Positions 40,601 to 44,415 are shown, counted from the first letter of the stretch. The stretch is DNA of 64,000 nt from Owenia fusiformis (GCA_903813345.2 CAIIXF020000003.1:28533248-28597247), one strand, 5' to 3'. Notes: generated from the sequence alone by a model not told the origin. Translations and numbers: made by a program.

Positions 40601-43353
40601 CATATTTTCTCTTTGGTAAATTCTAGTGGCTATACTATATCAGAATACTAGTATAGTATTTATAAAGTTACAAAATTATTATAGAACCCATCAAGCATCC
40701 CAACTAATCACTAAGAAGGGAGGGGGGAGTTGACCTACCTTGAAATTCAAAGGATGAATATGTTCCTTATAAAATTTATTTTAAATCAGTTTTTTTTTTA
40801 TCTAAACCATGGTCATTAAGTAGCAAGTTTTCTTTGAAAAGCAGTATCACATACAGGGTGACCCCAAAAAGTATTATGTGTAATAAATTCCTTGATATTT
40901 ACTTTATTCTCCATAAACTACACCCTTTGGATGATAATGTTAAATTTAAGTTGGTTCATACCGTTTCAATGCAATGGACACATTTTTCCAAGTAACAAAT
41001 AGAAGTCAGTTTTGTGACAAAATGTGTACAGAATAAAATATTGTTCTTCCAGTGTTGCCTATGTATGGTTTGGTTATTGGGTACTTTTTGGCTCATCCCG
41101 TATGGGCTACTTTTCTACACACATAAATTACAGGTTGTTTCATATTAAGATAGGTATATCTCAAGTTTTGTGACACCCTGTACTATAAATGTAATAGTGT
41201 TTTCCCATTATTGCCGTTGTAATATCATAGGCTGACATACCTGATGGATTTGGTCCTGGGTTCATTTCAATTCCCCCAATGACCAACAGCATTGTGATGA
41301 TTATGAGCATGGTTCCAGTGTTTTCAGATGTGTCTGTATCTTCTGCAGAACTCAGTAGTATATGGCTAGGCTGATTTCCTTTAAATGTTCCGATTGCGGC
41401 TCTCCATTGGCCTAAAGTGTTTCCCATTTTGACAATTTTTATTTTTAAATGTTAATGATGGCTGTTTTTCCTCTCAAGCTATTTGATACAGATGGCTATA
41501 GGCTGAGTAAGTTTGATATTGTCCAGTCTATGTCATCAACGCCACTTCATTCTCTAATTTAATGAGATTTCTTTCGTTTTAATAAGCAACTGGTTGCCTT
41601 GAAGAGGTTTTGACTTTATCATGCATTGAATCTGTTAAACTAATTCAGGACTAGACAAGCTACCAGCACCATATTTGGGCATAAGAGTGCAAAATGGCTC
41701 CCCAAACACTTGATAACAAGTCAGATGATCAGTCAGAGACATTCAGAGTATTATATTGTAAAGAGGTGGTTTTCTACTTGAAAGAAATTCAAAAAGTTCA
41801 AAGTTTTATAGGTTGACTAATCAACATTGAATGTCATATGATAAAGCAACAACACTTGAGAGGGAGCATCACTAGATACAATGTGTAAATCAAATTGTAA
41901 AACCCTTGAAAACAAGATGAAAAGTTGAAAGTTAAGAATTGAAGCATCATAAACAATAAACACACTGTTTGACATTGAAACCTGACCAAAAACATTATGG
42001 TTTTAATTTTTGTGAGACATTGATTTTTTTACACATGTACTCACCTTGTTCTATCAAAGTACTTTTACCTTGTGTCATTCTAGTTTAGTTTAAACATAAT
42101 TATGATCCGAGACTATTTTCCTGATACTAATCACATCTTTCTGTTTTCAAACTTCCAATATCAACATCTAGAAAATTGTTGATAGATGACTGTAATCTAA
42201 AATAAACTTTTTGGTAATTTTGAAAGAACCAGGTTATGGTATGGCAAGTGATTTTAGACAGTTATATCTTTGTCAATGAGTATTTTCTATGTTTTTCCAA
42301 AGGATAATTAAATGTCTGTCTGACTGTCCAAAGATGGATGGATTAGGAGGACCTCACTTAGACACATTTCTTTAATTTTTTTTCGTAAAAGAGAATCTTC
42401 TTTTTCATTATTTTGATATGAATAGATTATATGTATATACAAGGAACACATTTTTATACTGAAAAATGTCATATGTATGATATGACCTTCTAGAATCAGT
42501 TAGAGTGCATACATTGTATGCAGAGTCTTTGAGAACAACAGAGATTATCATTTGCATAATGATGACAATGTGCCGAAATATCTTGTGAATACTTTTATTG
42601 TAATCATTCTTCCCTATAGACAGATGACTCCTCAATCGACTTCCTTGTTACCAGAAGACACTCTTACTAAAACACCACCTCGAGTTAATTTTATACTAAG
42701 ATTCTGTCACTATTAGGACAAATGTCATATGTCAAAGCAAAGAATATTGTGCAGTTAAACATGTTTCAAGTGAACACCTGGAGGACCAGATAAATGTGTT
42801 ACATTATTATTATATAGTGAGATATTTACACAGACAGGCTTTTCTGTACCCCTAAATGGGAATACCTCAAAATCAAACAACATGTGAATAGTTTTTATGT
42901 ATAAAGAAGTATATGAACATCTATTTTTTACATGCTTTACATCCATGCATGGAAACTATGAAGTATGTATATGCATAAATGCTAATCTTGTGTTTGTCAT
43001 TTTCAGCTTGAAGTGATATCCCCACAACCTCCTTACTATGTCAGCCACAACAAAATCAAAGTCAAGTAAGAATATACTCCTTTTTCATATTTCAATTGAT
43101 TTTCATGAAGTATTTATTTAGTGGTTATGAACATGCATTTCTTAACGGCCTCACATAGCAAATGTTTTTCCTGAACTTTCAATTAAAATGATCTTTTATT
43201 AACTTTTTCTCATGATTTTCCAGGGCAGGTCACTTTGCAAGATTACCTGTTGACTACAGACCTACCACACTAGGAGAACACAGGACTCTGCTAGTGCTAC
43301 GTATAGACACTGGAACCAGTCTTAGTGTTCAACTAAATGGCCATTGTGTGTAA
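725..43353 (+). CDS. CEP192: CEP192/SPD-2 orthologue, C-terminal 877 residues, 20 exons (5' partial)
   Basis: CEP192 is the pericentriolar scaffold that recruits Aurora A, PLK1 and gamma-tubulin factors for centriole duplication and spindle assembly. Seen here: 20 exons with GT-AG borders (725-1036, 1243-1327, 1649-1813, 2952-3132, 3948-4030, 4321-4442, 9594-9703, 10160-10415, 10689-10837, 11918-11987, 12426-12491, 30654-30759, 30992-31190, 31498-31577, 31853-31948, 32181-32303, 32741-32865, 34445-34562, 43007-43065, 43224-43353). Joined, they give one open frame of 877 codons plus stop. Landmarks recalled from vertebrate CEP192 occur in order: FLSWGGVP, PLMGYGG, NDLDLFY, LLWPGHCLQVTP, LPWKG, a PPYYVSHNKIKVK stretch and a final short tail. 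These belong to the ASH/PapD-like immunoglobulin-fold domains of the C-terminal half. The N-terminal regulatory part lies outside the window. Another gene sits antisense in the 34563-43006 intron. Exon edges were deduced by eye from phase and homology; no transcript was available. Confidence 0.93.
1243..1327 (+). CDS. CEP192: CEP192 exon b
   Basis: The first base completes the split Met codon. The exon then encodes PQKVSLINKTSSMMKLTAQI..., a beta-strand pair of the ASH-like fold. It ends in phase 0 at CAG|GTAAGT. Confidence 0.88.
1453..1577. repeat. Dispersed 'GTCACCAC' repeat, copy 2
   Basis: ATGTCACCACTAGAAGTGGT opens this copy. It ends GGCGGTGACATTTTGCATGT and CAATGCCTT. It lies in the intron between CEP192 exons b and c. 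Confidence 0.55.
1649..1813 (+). CDS. CEP192: CEP192 exon c
   Basis: Fifty-five codons in phase 0, beginning CRYGHVEELTNKRELILKPG and containing IYVVFCPSS, matching the INPKEDI..LFAPTR-type region of vertebrate CEP192. The acceptor is TTTTCCAG and the donor GTATGT. Confidence 0.9.
1957..2662. mobile_element. Foldback element, ~0.7 kb, with ~140 bp inverted arms
   Basis: The left arm (about 1957-2110) and right arm (about 2530-2662) are inverted copies: CCACGTGCAGTATAGCAAGT against ACTTGCCATACTGCACGTGG. The central part is also largely inverted (AGAGGATCTTG / AAGATCCTCTTT). It has no coding capacity. A one-arm fragment recurs at 42235-42300. Confidence 0.65.
2952..3132 (+). CDS. CEP192: CEP192 exon d
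   Basis: Encodes LPLMGYGGVCNILLED and then VKVRNIGARAGYVKALCFT. This is the most recognisable CEP192 block: a GYGG turn followed by a second PapD-like domain. It ends in phase 1 at ACTG|GTAGGA. Confidence 0.94.
3411..3446. promoter_or_regulatory. Two tandem palindromic X-box (RFX-type) sites
   Basis: GTTACCATGGCAAC occurs at 3411-3424 and again at 3433-3446, as part of a 22 bp direct repeat. Each is a full GTTRCC-AT-GGYAAC palindrome, the consensus for RFX factors that drive ciliary and centrosomal genes. It sits in the CEP192 intron between exons d and e. Binding is untested. Confidence 0.5.
3948..4030 (+). CDS. CEP192: CEP192 exon e
   Basis: Completes a split GAA codon, then encodes ETACRIRLPFTKASVEPSEF and ILQPDESK. 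The end is phase 0 with donor GTTAGC. The acceptor follows an AT-rich TATATTACAG. Confidence 0.88.
4321..4442 (+). CDS. CEP192: CEP192 exon f
   Basis: Encodes VCLVSFRPANRDCVLCRDGP, then VAVVAFYYGDALAKGKFR. It ends in phase 2 (AA|GTATGA), giving Lys when joined to the G that opens the exon at 9594. The intervening 5.15 kb intron is filled with repeats. Confidence 0.88.
4515..5616. mobile_element. Non-autonomous Tc1/mariner-like element, 1.1 kb
   Basis: Ends are CAGGGTGGTCCAAAAAAAAT and its inverse, flanked by TA at 4513-4514 and 5617-5618. Inverted arms extend about 180 bp, imperfectly. No transposase frame is seen. It lies in the CEP192 intron between exons f and g. Confidence 0.75.
5877..7010. 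repeat. AGCTCACATGGTGAGC family repeat, four ~330 bp subunits
   Basis: Opens TTTAGCTCACATGGTGAGC and GTCCGTCTGTCC runs. Subunits then carry CACGTTTTAAAACCTCTGTC, GATAGGATTCCTGTTTTAAG and AAAATGGCCGCCATTTTTGT. It resumes at 9034-9230 after a 2.0 kb insertion. A further relic is at 55040. Similar dispersed repeats are widespread in molluscs as far as I recall. Confidence 0.6.
7011..9033. mobile_element. 2.02 kb DNA transposon with perfect 70 bp terminal inverted repeats
   Basis: Bases 7011-7080 and 8964-9033 are exact inverse copies, starting ACACCCTGGACGAAGTGATA. The flanks are CACTATA on the left and ATAAAGA on the right, so the duplication is TA or ATA. It interrupts the AGCTCAC-family array, whose sequence resumes at 9034. 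The interior holds only short frames with no recognisable transposase, so it is non-autonomous. Perfect ends imply a young insertion. Confidence 0.8.
9034..9310. repeat. Continuation of AGCTCAC family repeat plus a short CGGAGTATAT duplication
   Basis: The end of the interrupted repeat (to about 9230) is followed by two copies of an ~45 bp TTTTCGGAGTATAT...GATATCCTC unit. The same GATATCCTC element occurs near 5850. Confidence 0.45.
9594..9703 (+). CDS. CEP192: CEP192 exon g
   Basis: Begins with one base completing Lys, then SLQKSRHKPPVPSQALRDVD and FDVTYLGESNLDDNTR. This lines up with the stretch before the LPQRPNDVQLFYG block of human CEP192. It ends in phase 1 at AGAA|GTATGT. Another long frame across the same bases is a shadow. 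Confidence 0.84.
9706..9790. repeat. Two copies of a mariner-end-like 45 bp repeat
   Basis: TGTACGAGGGGTGATCAATA occurs twice, each followed by ATGTATTTCTATGCAT. GAGGGGTGATCAATAA resembles a mariner terminal repeat. It begins within the donor of CEP192 exon g (GTATGTACGAGG). Confidence 0.45.
10160..10415 (+). CDS. CEP192: CEP192 exon h
   Basis: Encodes NPDLSPNDLDLFYNTMSSKI, VSLVGES and a Gly/Met/Pro-rich linker ending SMLPQSSRDV. The NDLDLFY motif is a CEP192 signature. It ends in phase 2 at GATGT|GTAAGG. Confidence 0.92.
10689..10837 (+). CDS. CEP192: CEP192 exon i
   Basis: A Pro/Ser/Ala-rich linker followed by DWLIRPPQIILPAPKK, equivalent to the WTVLPEHLILVAPS start of the next PapD-like domain in human CEP192. 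The acceptor is TATTTCAG. It ends in phase 1 at AAAG|GTAAGT. Confidence 0.9.
10911..11776. mobile_element. Foldback element with internal ~65 bp repeats
   Basis: Outer ends TTATACACAGGGAGATATGC and GCATATCTCCTTGTGTGTAA are imperfect inverses. The interior repeats AAAATAGTACTCAT/GGCACTCAT blocks in both orientations. A hAT-like element is nested at 11064-11541. It lies between CEP192 exons i and j. Confidence 0.6.
11064..11541. mobile_element. hAT-like MITE, 478 bp, with 8 bp target-site duplication
   Basis: Termini TAGGGGTGAGA / TCTCACCCCTA are perfect 11 bp inverses. ATGATGAG is duplicated at 11056-11063 and 11542-11549, the 8 bp duplication typical of hAT transposition. Subterminal arms are rich in GATTCGAGT / ACTCGAATC. 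No transposase frame is seen. Confidence 0.8.
11918..11987 (+). CDS. CEP192: CEP192 exon j
   Basis: Encodes DGPLQTERLLQRVQIVNYKD then TTL, the FQIVNNS-like strand of human CEP192. It ends in phase 2 at AAG|GTAATA. It lies just right of a foldback element and its nested hAT copy. Confidence 0.88.
12426..12491 (+). CDS. CEP192: CEP192 exon k
   Basis: Encodes RFDLLWPGHCLQVTPEQGEV followed by QS, matching RFELCWPAHCLTVTPQHG of human CEP192. It ends in phase 2 at TCAAA|GTAAGT, ahead of an 18.2 kb intron, the largest in the window. Confidence 0.93.
12641..12780. repeat. Dispersed 'GTCACCAC' repeat, copy 3
   Basis: A full-length copy opening ATGTCGCCACCAGAAGTGGG and ending GGCGGTGACATACATGCATG and TTAATGCCTT. 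It lies in the large CEP192 intron. Confidence 0.55.
12782..16780. other. CEP192 intron, mostly non-repetitive AT-rich DNA
   Basis: No exon fits phase 2 and CEP192 homology here. The content is fragments of the GTCACCAC family (13645-13710, 14150-14185), a small inverted pair (15108-15138 / 15198-15228, GAAGGCACTC-TTGTTAAAAATGTG), a degraded GTAGCCAGG-type relic from 15304, and three tandem GTGTCGGGC units at 16384-16414. Nothing else is seen. Confidence 0.5.
16785..17795. repeat. Satellite of 28 bp (AATGGAATGCCTACAAAGCA...) with a second variant unit
   Basis: The main unit is GGAATGCCTACAAAGCAAAC plus CTCTGAAAT. It alternates with a ~24 bp unit CCTGAAAATATATAGAAGGC plus AAAC. There are roughly 35 units in total. 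The alternation repeats in blocks of ~300 bp, so a higher-order structure exists. It is non-coding, though it creates repetitive antisense frames. Confidence 0.8.
17880..18560. repeat. Satellite of ~118 bp (CTGAAAATATACACAAAGTC...)
   Basis: Units carry TCTGCTCATACAATGAGTCT, GGACAGCATCTGAAAATATA and TTTGCAAATACACCTGGT. There are about six copies. It continues directly from the 28 bp satellite through the shared CTGAAAATATA core, suggesting common descent. Degenerate units run on to about 18790. Confidence 0.7.
19441..21545. repeat. GGGGTAAGCGGGG satellite in two opposing blocks
   Basis: Units of ~80-150 bp contain GGGGTAAGCGGGGTACATA, TACATGTATACTCTACATTG and CTATACATAGG. Left of about 20520 the G-rich strand is plus. 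Right of about 20545 every unit is inverted (TACCCCGCTTACCCCGC). A hAT-like element is inserted at 19483-19917. The spurious long frames are repetitive. Confidence 0.8.
19483..19917. mobile_element. hAT-like MITE carrying a 40-base G run, inserted in the satellite
   Basis: Ends CAGGGCTGTCAACTT and AGTTGACAGGCCT are near-inverse. GGGTAAGC is duplicated at 19475-19482 and 19918-19925, an 8 bp hAT-type duplication made of satellite sequence. Uninterrupted G at 19601-19640 lies inside. Arms include GCGTGACAAAT motifs. No coding is seen; polyproline/polyglycine frames are artefacts of the G run. Confidence 0.7.
21590..21880. repeat. Two ~130 bp direct repeats
   Basis: Both copies run from GGAAAATACTCATAAATTG through GCTTGCATGTAAGATGTAAG to GTGGATACAAGG and GGGTGTCCACAAAGG. 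They differ at few sites. Non-coding. Confidence 0.65.
22455..27116. mobile_element. 4.66 kb element with perfect 36 bp inverted ends and ~210 bp internal repeats
   Basis: Bases at about 22455-22490 (ATTACATACAATCCAACCTA...) and 27081-27116 are exact inverses. The interior has no frame above ~75 codons. It carries three ~210 bp units beginning GGGCCTGGATTG near 24770, 24990 and 25195, further degenerate units to 26300, and two ~125 bp copies of CTGTTTTGCAGAAGGGTTCA at 26530 and 26720. The class is unknown: it could be a non-autonomous DNA transposon or a foldback element. The T-rich stretch 23000-24700 shows nothing coding. Confidence 0.6.
27117..27392. mobile_element. 276 bp MITE with perfect 56 bp inverted arms, abutting the 4.66 kb element
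   Basis: Bases 27117-27172 and 27337-27392 are exact inverse copies. The interior (about 27218-27330) is an inverted copy of 22489-22601, just inside the left end of the neighbouring element. The two therefore belong to one family, or arose by one rearrangement. Confidence 0.7.
27522..27977. mobile_element. 456 bp MITE with perfect 22 bp terminal inverted repeats
   Basis: GCACCCTATGCAGACAGAGC... at 27522-27543 and its inverse at 27956-27977. The flanks share ATAA. Subterminal TATTGGGTG(G/C)GGAGCA is present near both ends. Its right end abuts the start of the exon-derived array. Confidence 0.75.
27985..30720 (+). repeat. Exon-derived tandem array: CEP192 3' splice site plus 60 bp of exon l, ~17 copies
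   Basis: GAGCTCAACTAT recurs near 28125, 28293, 28418, 28584, 28755, 28927, 29098, 29269, 29435, 29560, 29685, 29810, 29977, 30149, 30315, 30483 and 30654. The spacing is 166-172 bp, or 125 bp in four shortened units. Each unit carries TGTGTCTTCCAG (or AAG/TAG variants), the first ~60 bases of exon l, then CATTTATAGCCTGTGTTAG, which would stop translation. Only the last copy, at 30654, is the true exon. Shadow frames in the array are repetitive. Confidence 0.9.
30654..30759 (+). CDS. CEP192: CEP192 exon l (parent of the intronic array)
   Basis: Encodes SSTIVCISASASIHKNNVK, then LPWKGTVQVNVDGQFK, matching the LVSPNSS...FPWSGLIYI region of human CEP192. The acceptor is TGTGTCTTCCAG. The first ~60 bases and the acceptor are repeated about 16 more times upstream (27985-30653). 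Only this last copy continues into ACCATGGAAGGG and stays open. It ends in phase 0 at AAG|GTAGGC. Confidence 0.92.
30992..31190 (+). CDS. CEP192: CEP192 exon m
   Basis: Encodes PLSVQIRPDLSLDSASMNSD, a Ser/Thr-rich linker and VTNTKLVLPPVPIGKDS. The acceptor is TGATTTTTCAG. It ends in phase 1 at TCAG|GTAGTT. Confidence 0.88.
31498..31577 (+). CDS. CEP192: CEP192 exon n
   Basis: Encodes ESKLEIQNISRDAVSWSIVA and TSAAYCK, like the CLELENHGTTDVKWHLSS segment of human CEP192 (start of another PapD-like domain). It ends in phase 0 at AAG|GTCAGT. Confidence 0.9.
31853..31948 (+). CDS. CEP192: CEP192 exon o
   Basis: Thirty-two codons, NMTTGEDTTRITYSVFRFVR then NHGVLQPQQDIA. It matches the ATYAAFRCSPISGLLESHG segment of human CEP192. 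Both borders are phase 0; the donor is GTAAGT. Confidence 0.9.
32181..32303 (+). CDS. CEP192: CEP192 exon p
   Basis: Forty-one codons, VPVSFMPQSEGEYSQVMELR ... HNIKVFLVGE: the FxPxxxGxYxQ signature and closing strands of an ASH/PapD-like domain. Both borders are phase 0; the donor is GTATGT. Confidence 0.92.
32450..32635. repeat. 33 bp minisatellite, ~5.5 copies
   Basis: The unit is CTCAATTCTCAGTTCAACTA plus AGCTATCTCATAC, between CEP192 exons p and q. A C-run (32430-32438) lies just upstream. Confidence 0.7.
32741..32865 (+). CDS. CEP192: CEP192 exon q
   Basis: A hydrophilic Arg/Ser linker, GYFESDESRERWQSRGNHSS ... PSRRSLDN, ending in phase 2 at CAG|GTAAGA. Little sequence is conserved with vertebrates here, as expected of the inter-domain linker before the last domain. 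Confidence 0.86.
32877..33015. mobile_element. One-ended CCCGTAGCCAGG-family MITE fragment
   Basis: CCCGTAGCCAGGGCGGG opens it. A C16 run (32905-32920) follows, then CATGCAGTTTTTCACCCTTC and TTAAGTGATTTTGGCCATTT, shared with the complete copy at 61303-61492. The right end is missing. It starts 12 bp after exon q. Confidence 0.65.
33095..33890. repeat. 43 bp minisatellite, ~18 copies
   Basis: The unit is CTGGCCTACCTGTGCTGTAA plus AATAATCTCCCTTTCCCACCA. A variant CTACCTTAACTGTAATAATC occurs about four times. It lies in the CEP192 intron between exons q and r. Confidence 0.85.
34131..34444 (+). repeat. ~53 bp array of the exon r acceptor tract, six copies
   Basis: Each unit reads CAACCCATAATTGATGTATT, GACATGTGGTTTTCAGGTCA. 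The sixth copy ends TGACATGTAATTTTCAG at 34444 and is the actual acceptor of exon r. Five upstream units therefore offer competing TTTTCAG sites. Confidence 0.8.
34445..34562 (+). CDS. CEP192: CEP192 exon r
   Basis: Encodes RSGGRDSWLKKDILTFPDTV, then LNGKNTCKLELKNSTDSPHT, the first strands of the C-terminal PapD-like domain. The acceptor TTTTCAG is the last copy of a ~53 bp tandem array (34131-34444). It ends in phase 0 with donor GTAAGT. The next intron is 8.4 kb and contains an antisense gene. Confidence 0.9.
34580..34925. repeat. Two ~140 bp direct repeats (about 200 bp apart)
   Basis: GAACATGTAAACATTGAGAG through GGGATATCAGTGATGTGTTG to GGAGGGTTGTCTGATTTTGA occurs at about 34587-34712 and 34789-34910. 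Non-coding. Confidence 0.65.
34930..37677. other. CEP192 intron between direct repeats and the antisense gene
   Basis: Very AT-rich. It contains a foldback at 36098-36352 and a short plus-strand frame at 36847-37035 with no recognised homology. I see no exon that fits CEP192 phase or homology, and nothing else. Confidence 0.5.
36098..36352. repeat. ~250 bp foldback (near-perfect inverted repeat)
   Basis: TTAGTATTCTTTGTCACAGA with the following ~90 bases is repeated inverted up to TCTGTGACAAAGAATACTAA. The arms meet at about 36220. It is probably a MITE; the ends are too diffuse to name a family. Confidence 0.65.
37677..37682 (-). promoter_or_regulatory. Possible poly(A) signal overlapping the NTase-TPR stop codon
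   Basis: The last Lys codon plus the stop reads AAATAAAATAAT on the minus strand, so an AATAAA hexamer overlaps the stop. Hexamers are common by chance in AT-rich DNA, so this is only a candidate. Confidence 0.3.
37678..39083 (-). CDS. Second exon, 3' frame: TPR region
   Basis: Reading in the -1 frame from the A5 run at 39079-39083, the chain runs to TAA at 37680-37678. Eight tandem 42-residue TPRs carry the kinesin-light-chain/NPHP3-like pattern PHPDVAxSLNNxGVVYEKMG, xxTTAKKYxEDSL. A degenerate SHPEVEMTLRNIA cap follows. The 126 bp DNA repeats (about 37745-38690) are nearly identical, implying recent duplication or gene conversion. TPRs of this type bind peptides or proteins. They also produce long antisense shadow frames on the plus strand. 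Confidence 0.82.
37678..41427 (-). CDS. 2A-like leader / DUF294-type nucleotidyltransferase / TPR protein, nested antisense in CEP192
   Basis: Two exons, 41427-41241 and 40534-37678, join in phase 1 (G|AA gives Glu) with donor GTATGT and acceptor TTCTCCTCTTTTAG. The predicted order is: a 62-residue leader with a hydrophobic run and a 2A-like motif; a helical region; a nucleotidyltransferase motif of PF03445/GlnD type (ALGSLSRKEVTAYSDIEWA, with GS then DxE, about residues 269-287); a helical substrate-binding-like region; then eight 42-residue TPRs of kinesin-light-chain type and a capping half-repeat. The length would be about 1010 residues if the frame break at 39079-39083 is ignored. The cellular role is unknown. 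NTase-TPR combinations suggest a signalling or defence protein, which is only inference. It lies wholly in one CEP192 intron, on the opposite strand. The frame break means it may be a recent pseudogene, carry a sequencing error, or be recoded. Confidence 0.75.
37745..38690 (-). repeat. 126 bp coding repeats (TPR units)
   Basis: Each DNA unit encodes one 42-residue TPR. Several neighbouring units differ at only a few bases. Strong DNA identity, not just protein similarity, indicates recent homogenisation. Confidence 0.85.
39057..40534 (-). CDS. Second exon, 5' frame: nucleotidyltransferase region
   Basis: Open from the acceptor at 40534 to a TGA ending at 39057. The GS...DxE catalytic signature is encoded near 39917-39870 (RKEVTAYSDIEWAI). 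The Gly-Ser and both acidic positions are present, so a catalytic role is possible. Following helices include YRLATISITMLKLLHGCKSF. The last ~9 residues before the stop look out of frame. The sequence most like a continuation is in the -1 frame. Confidence 0.75.
39079..39083 (-). other. Frame break (A5 run) between NTase and TPR frames
   Basis: On the minus strand the sequence reads AACAACAAAAAGAAATC. The upstream frame (N N K K K S ...) hits a stop eight codons on. Slipping one base back at the A-run continues as KKEIISFLLSESDE into the TPR frame. One extra A would repair the frame, so a homopolymer error, a real deletion or -1 recoding would all explain it. Confidence 0.6.
40854..41180. mobile_element. 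Mariner-like MITE, 327 bp, in the intron of the NTase-TPR gene
   Basis: Ends CAGGGTGACCCCAAAAAGTA and ...TTTTGTGACACCCTG are partly inverse and flanked by TA on both sides (40852-40853, 41181-41182). It sits inside the 706 bp intron 40535-41240, without touching the splice sites. Confidence 0.6.
41241..41427 (-). CDS. Leader exon with 2A-like motif
   Basis: Sixty-two codons plus one base. The start ATG sits in CAAAATGGG (A at -3, G at +4). The peptide opens MGNTLGQWRAAIGTFKG, has an acidic Ser/Thr patch (residues 26-39) and a hydrophobic run (MLIIITMLLVI, 40-50), then GGIEMNPGP (51-59). The family consensus is DxExNPGP. Here the Asp is Gly, while Glu, Asn-Pro-Gly and Pro are kept. Known 2A peptides make the ribosome skip the Gly-Pro bond, here G58/P59. 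In sea urchin NLR-type proteins, N-terminal 2A-like leaders act as trafficking signals. The donor GTATGT follows NPS at 41241. Confidence 0.72.
41428..43006. other. Upstream of the NTase-TPR gene / end of the CEP192 intron
   Basis: The promoter of the antisense gene should lie just right of 41427, but I see no convincing TATA or initiator. A one-arm fragment of the 1957-2662 foldback family lies at 42235-42300. Nothing else is seen. Confidence 0.4.
43007..43065 (+). CDS. CEP192: CEP192 exon s
   Basis: Encodes LEVISPQPPYYVSHNKIKV, matching KFLSPREPFYVKHSKYSL of human CEP192. The acceptor is TCATTTTCAG. It ends in phase 2 at TCAA|GTAAGA. Confidence 0.93.
43224..43353 (+). CDS. CEP192: CEP192 terminal coding exon with stop
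   Basis: Encodes AGHFARLPVDYRPTTLGEHR, TLLVLRIDTGTSLSVQLNGH and CV, then TAA at 43351-43353. It matches the C-terminus of human CEP192 (VQFKPKSAGKFEALLVIQTDEGKSIAI..). The segment from about 43256 onward, stop included, is repeated five more times downstream in 117 bp units. Confidence 0.93.
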
Positions 43354-43938
43354 CACATAACTATCTGTTAACACAGACCTACCACACTAGGAGAACACAG
43401 GACTCTGCTAGTGCTACGTATAGACACTGGAACCAATCTTAGTATTCAACTAAATGGCCATTGTGTGTAACATATAACTATCTGTTAACACAGACCTACC
43501 ACACTAGGAGAACACAGGACTCTGCTAGTGCTACGTATAGACACTGGAACCAGTCTGAGTGTTCAACTAAATGGCCATTGTGTGTAACACATAACTATCT
43601 GTTAACACAGACCTACCACACTAGGAGAACACAGGACTCTGCTAGTGCTACGTATAGACACTGGAACCAATCTTAGTATTCAACTAAATGGCCATTGTGT
43701 GTAACATATAACTATCTGTTAACACAGACCTACCACACTAGGAGAACACAGGACTCTGCTAGTGCTACGTATAGACACTGGAACCAGTCTGAGTGTTCAA
43801 CTAAATGGCCATTGTGTGTAACACATAACTATCTGTTAACACAGACCTACCACACTAGGAGAACACAGGACTCTGCTAGTGCTACGTATAGACACTGGAA
43901 CCAGTCTTAGTCTTCAACTAAATGGCCATTATGTATAA
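43256..43938 (+). repeat. 117 bp array derived from the CEP192 terminal exon, six copies
   Basis: CCTACCACACTAGGAGAACA recurs at 43261, 43378, 43495, 43612, 43729 and 43846. The first copy is coding. Each later copy repeats about 95 bases of coding sequence plus the stop and ~20 bases of 3' UTR. Copies alternate two subtypes (ACCAGTCT..GTGTTC and ACCAATCT..GTATTC), giving a 234 bp higher-order unit. Confidence 0.92.
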
Positions 43939-44123
43939 CATTAGACCATACTACAACTACATACATACTCAACTACAGTGCCATGAACAAAAGTACAGCC
44001 ATACGCAACAAGACTTATGAAAGCACCATCTATTATATTGACTTAAGTTAAGAACTTTTATCCAAAACACTGAACATTTTCATAATACTGATACTGTACC
44101 TGTGTCCAATATAAGTAAGATGC

Positions 44124-44165
44124 AGGGTGACCCTCTAATTTTGGAACAAGTTTCTCACTTATTTT
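44124..44165. repeat. Single CAGGGTGACC end of a mariner-like element
   Basis: GCAGGGTGACCCTCTAATTT followed by TGGAACAAG resembles the termini at 4515 and 40854. The matching right end was not found. Confidence 0.35.
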
Positions 44166-44415
44166 TAAGTCTTGTTTCATGTGTATTTTAAGTGTTCAAA
44201 AGATCAAACAGCTGTATACTTATATTGTCTGTATGGCTTTAAAAGATATAAAGAAATCACATTGTTCTGAAATTTTAGGATTCCACTTTTTGGCATCACA
44301 CTATATAGTGCAACCCATTATAAACTATGCAATATATTTATTTAATGTTAAACAAATGGAAGAGCATTTTAAATGCAGAATTGCTTGTGCTTGTATATAT
44401 AAAAGCTATGATATA

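Noticed and set aside
41161-41427. 2A exon as a fragment of a non-LTR retrotransposon
   Set aside because: 2A-like motifs occur in such elements, but no reverse transcriptase or endonuclease motif is nearby, and the exon splices in phase to the NTase exon with good sites.
43461-43910. Plus-strand frames MCVTYNYLLTQTYHTRRTQ...
   Set aside because: Out-of-frame reading of the 117 bp terminal-exon repeats.
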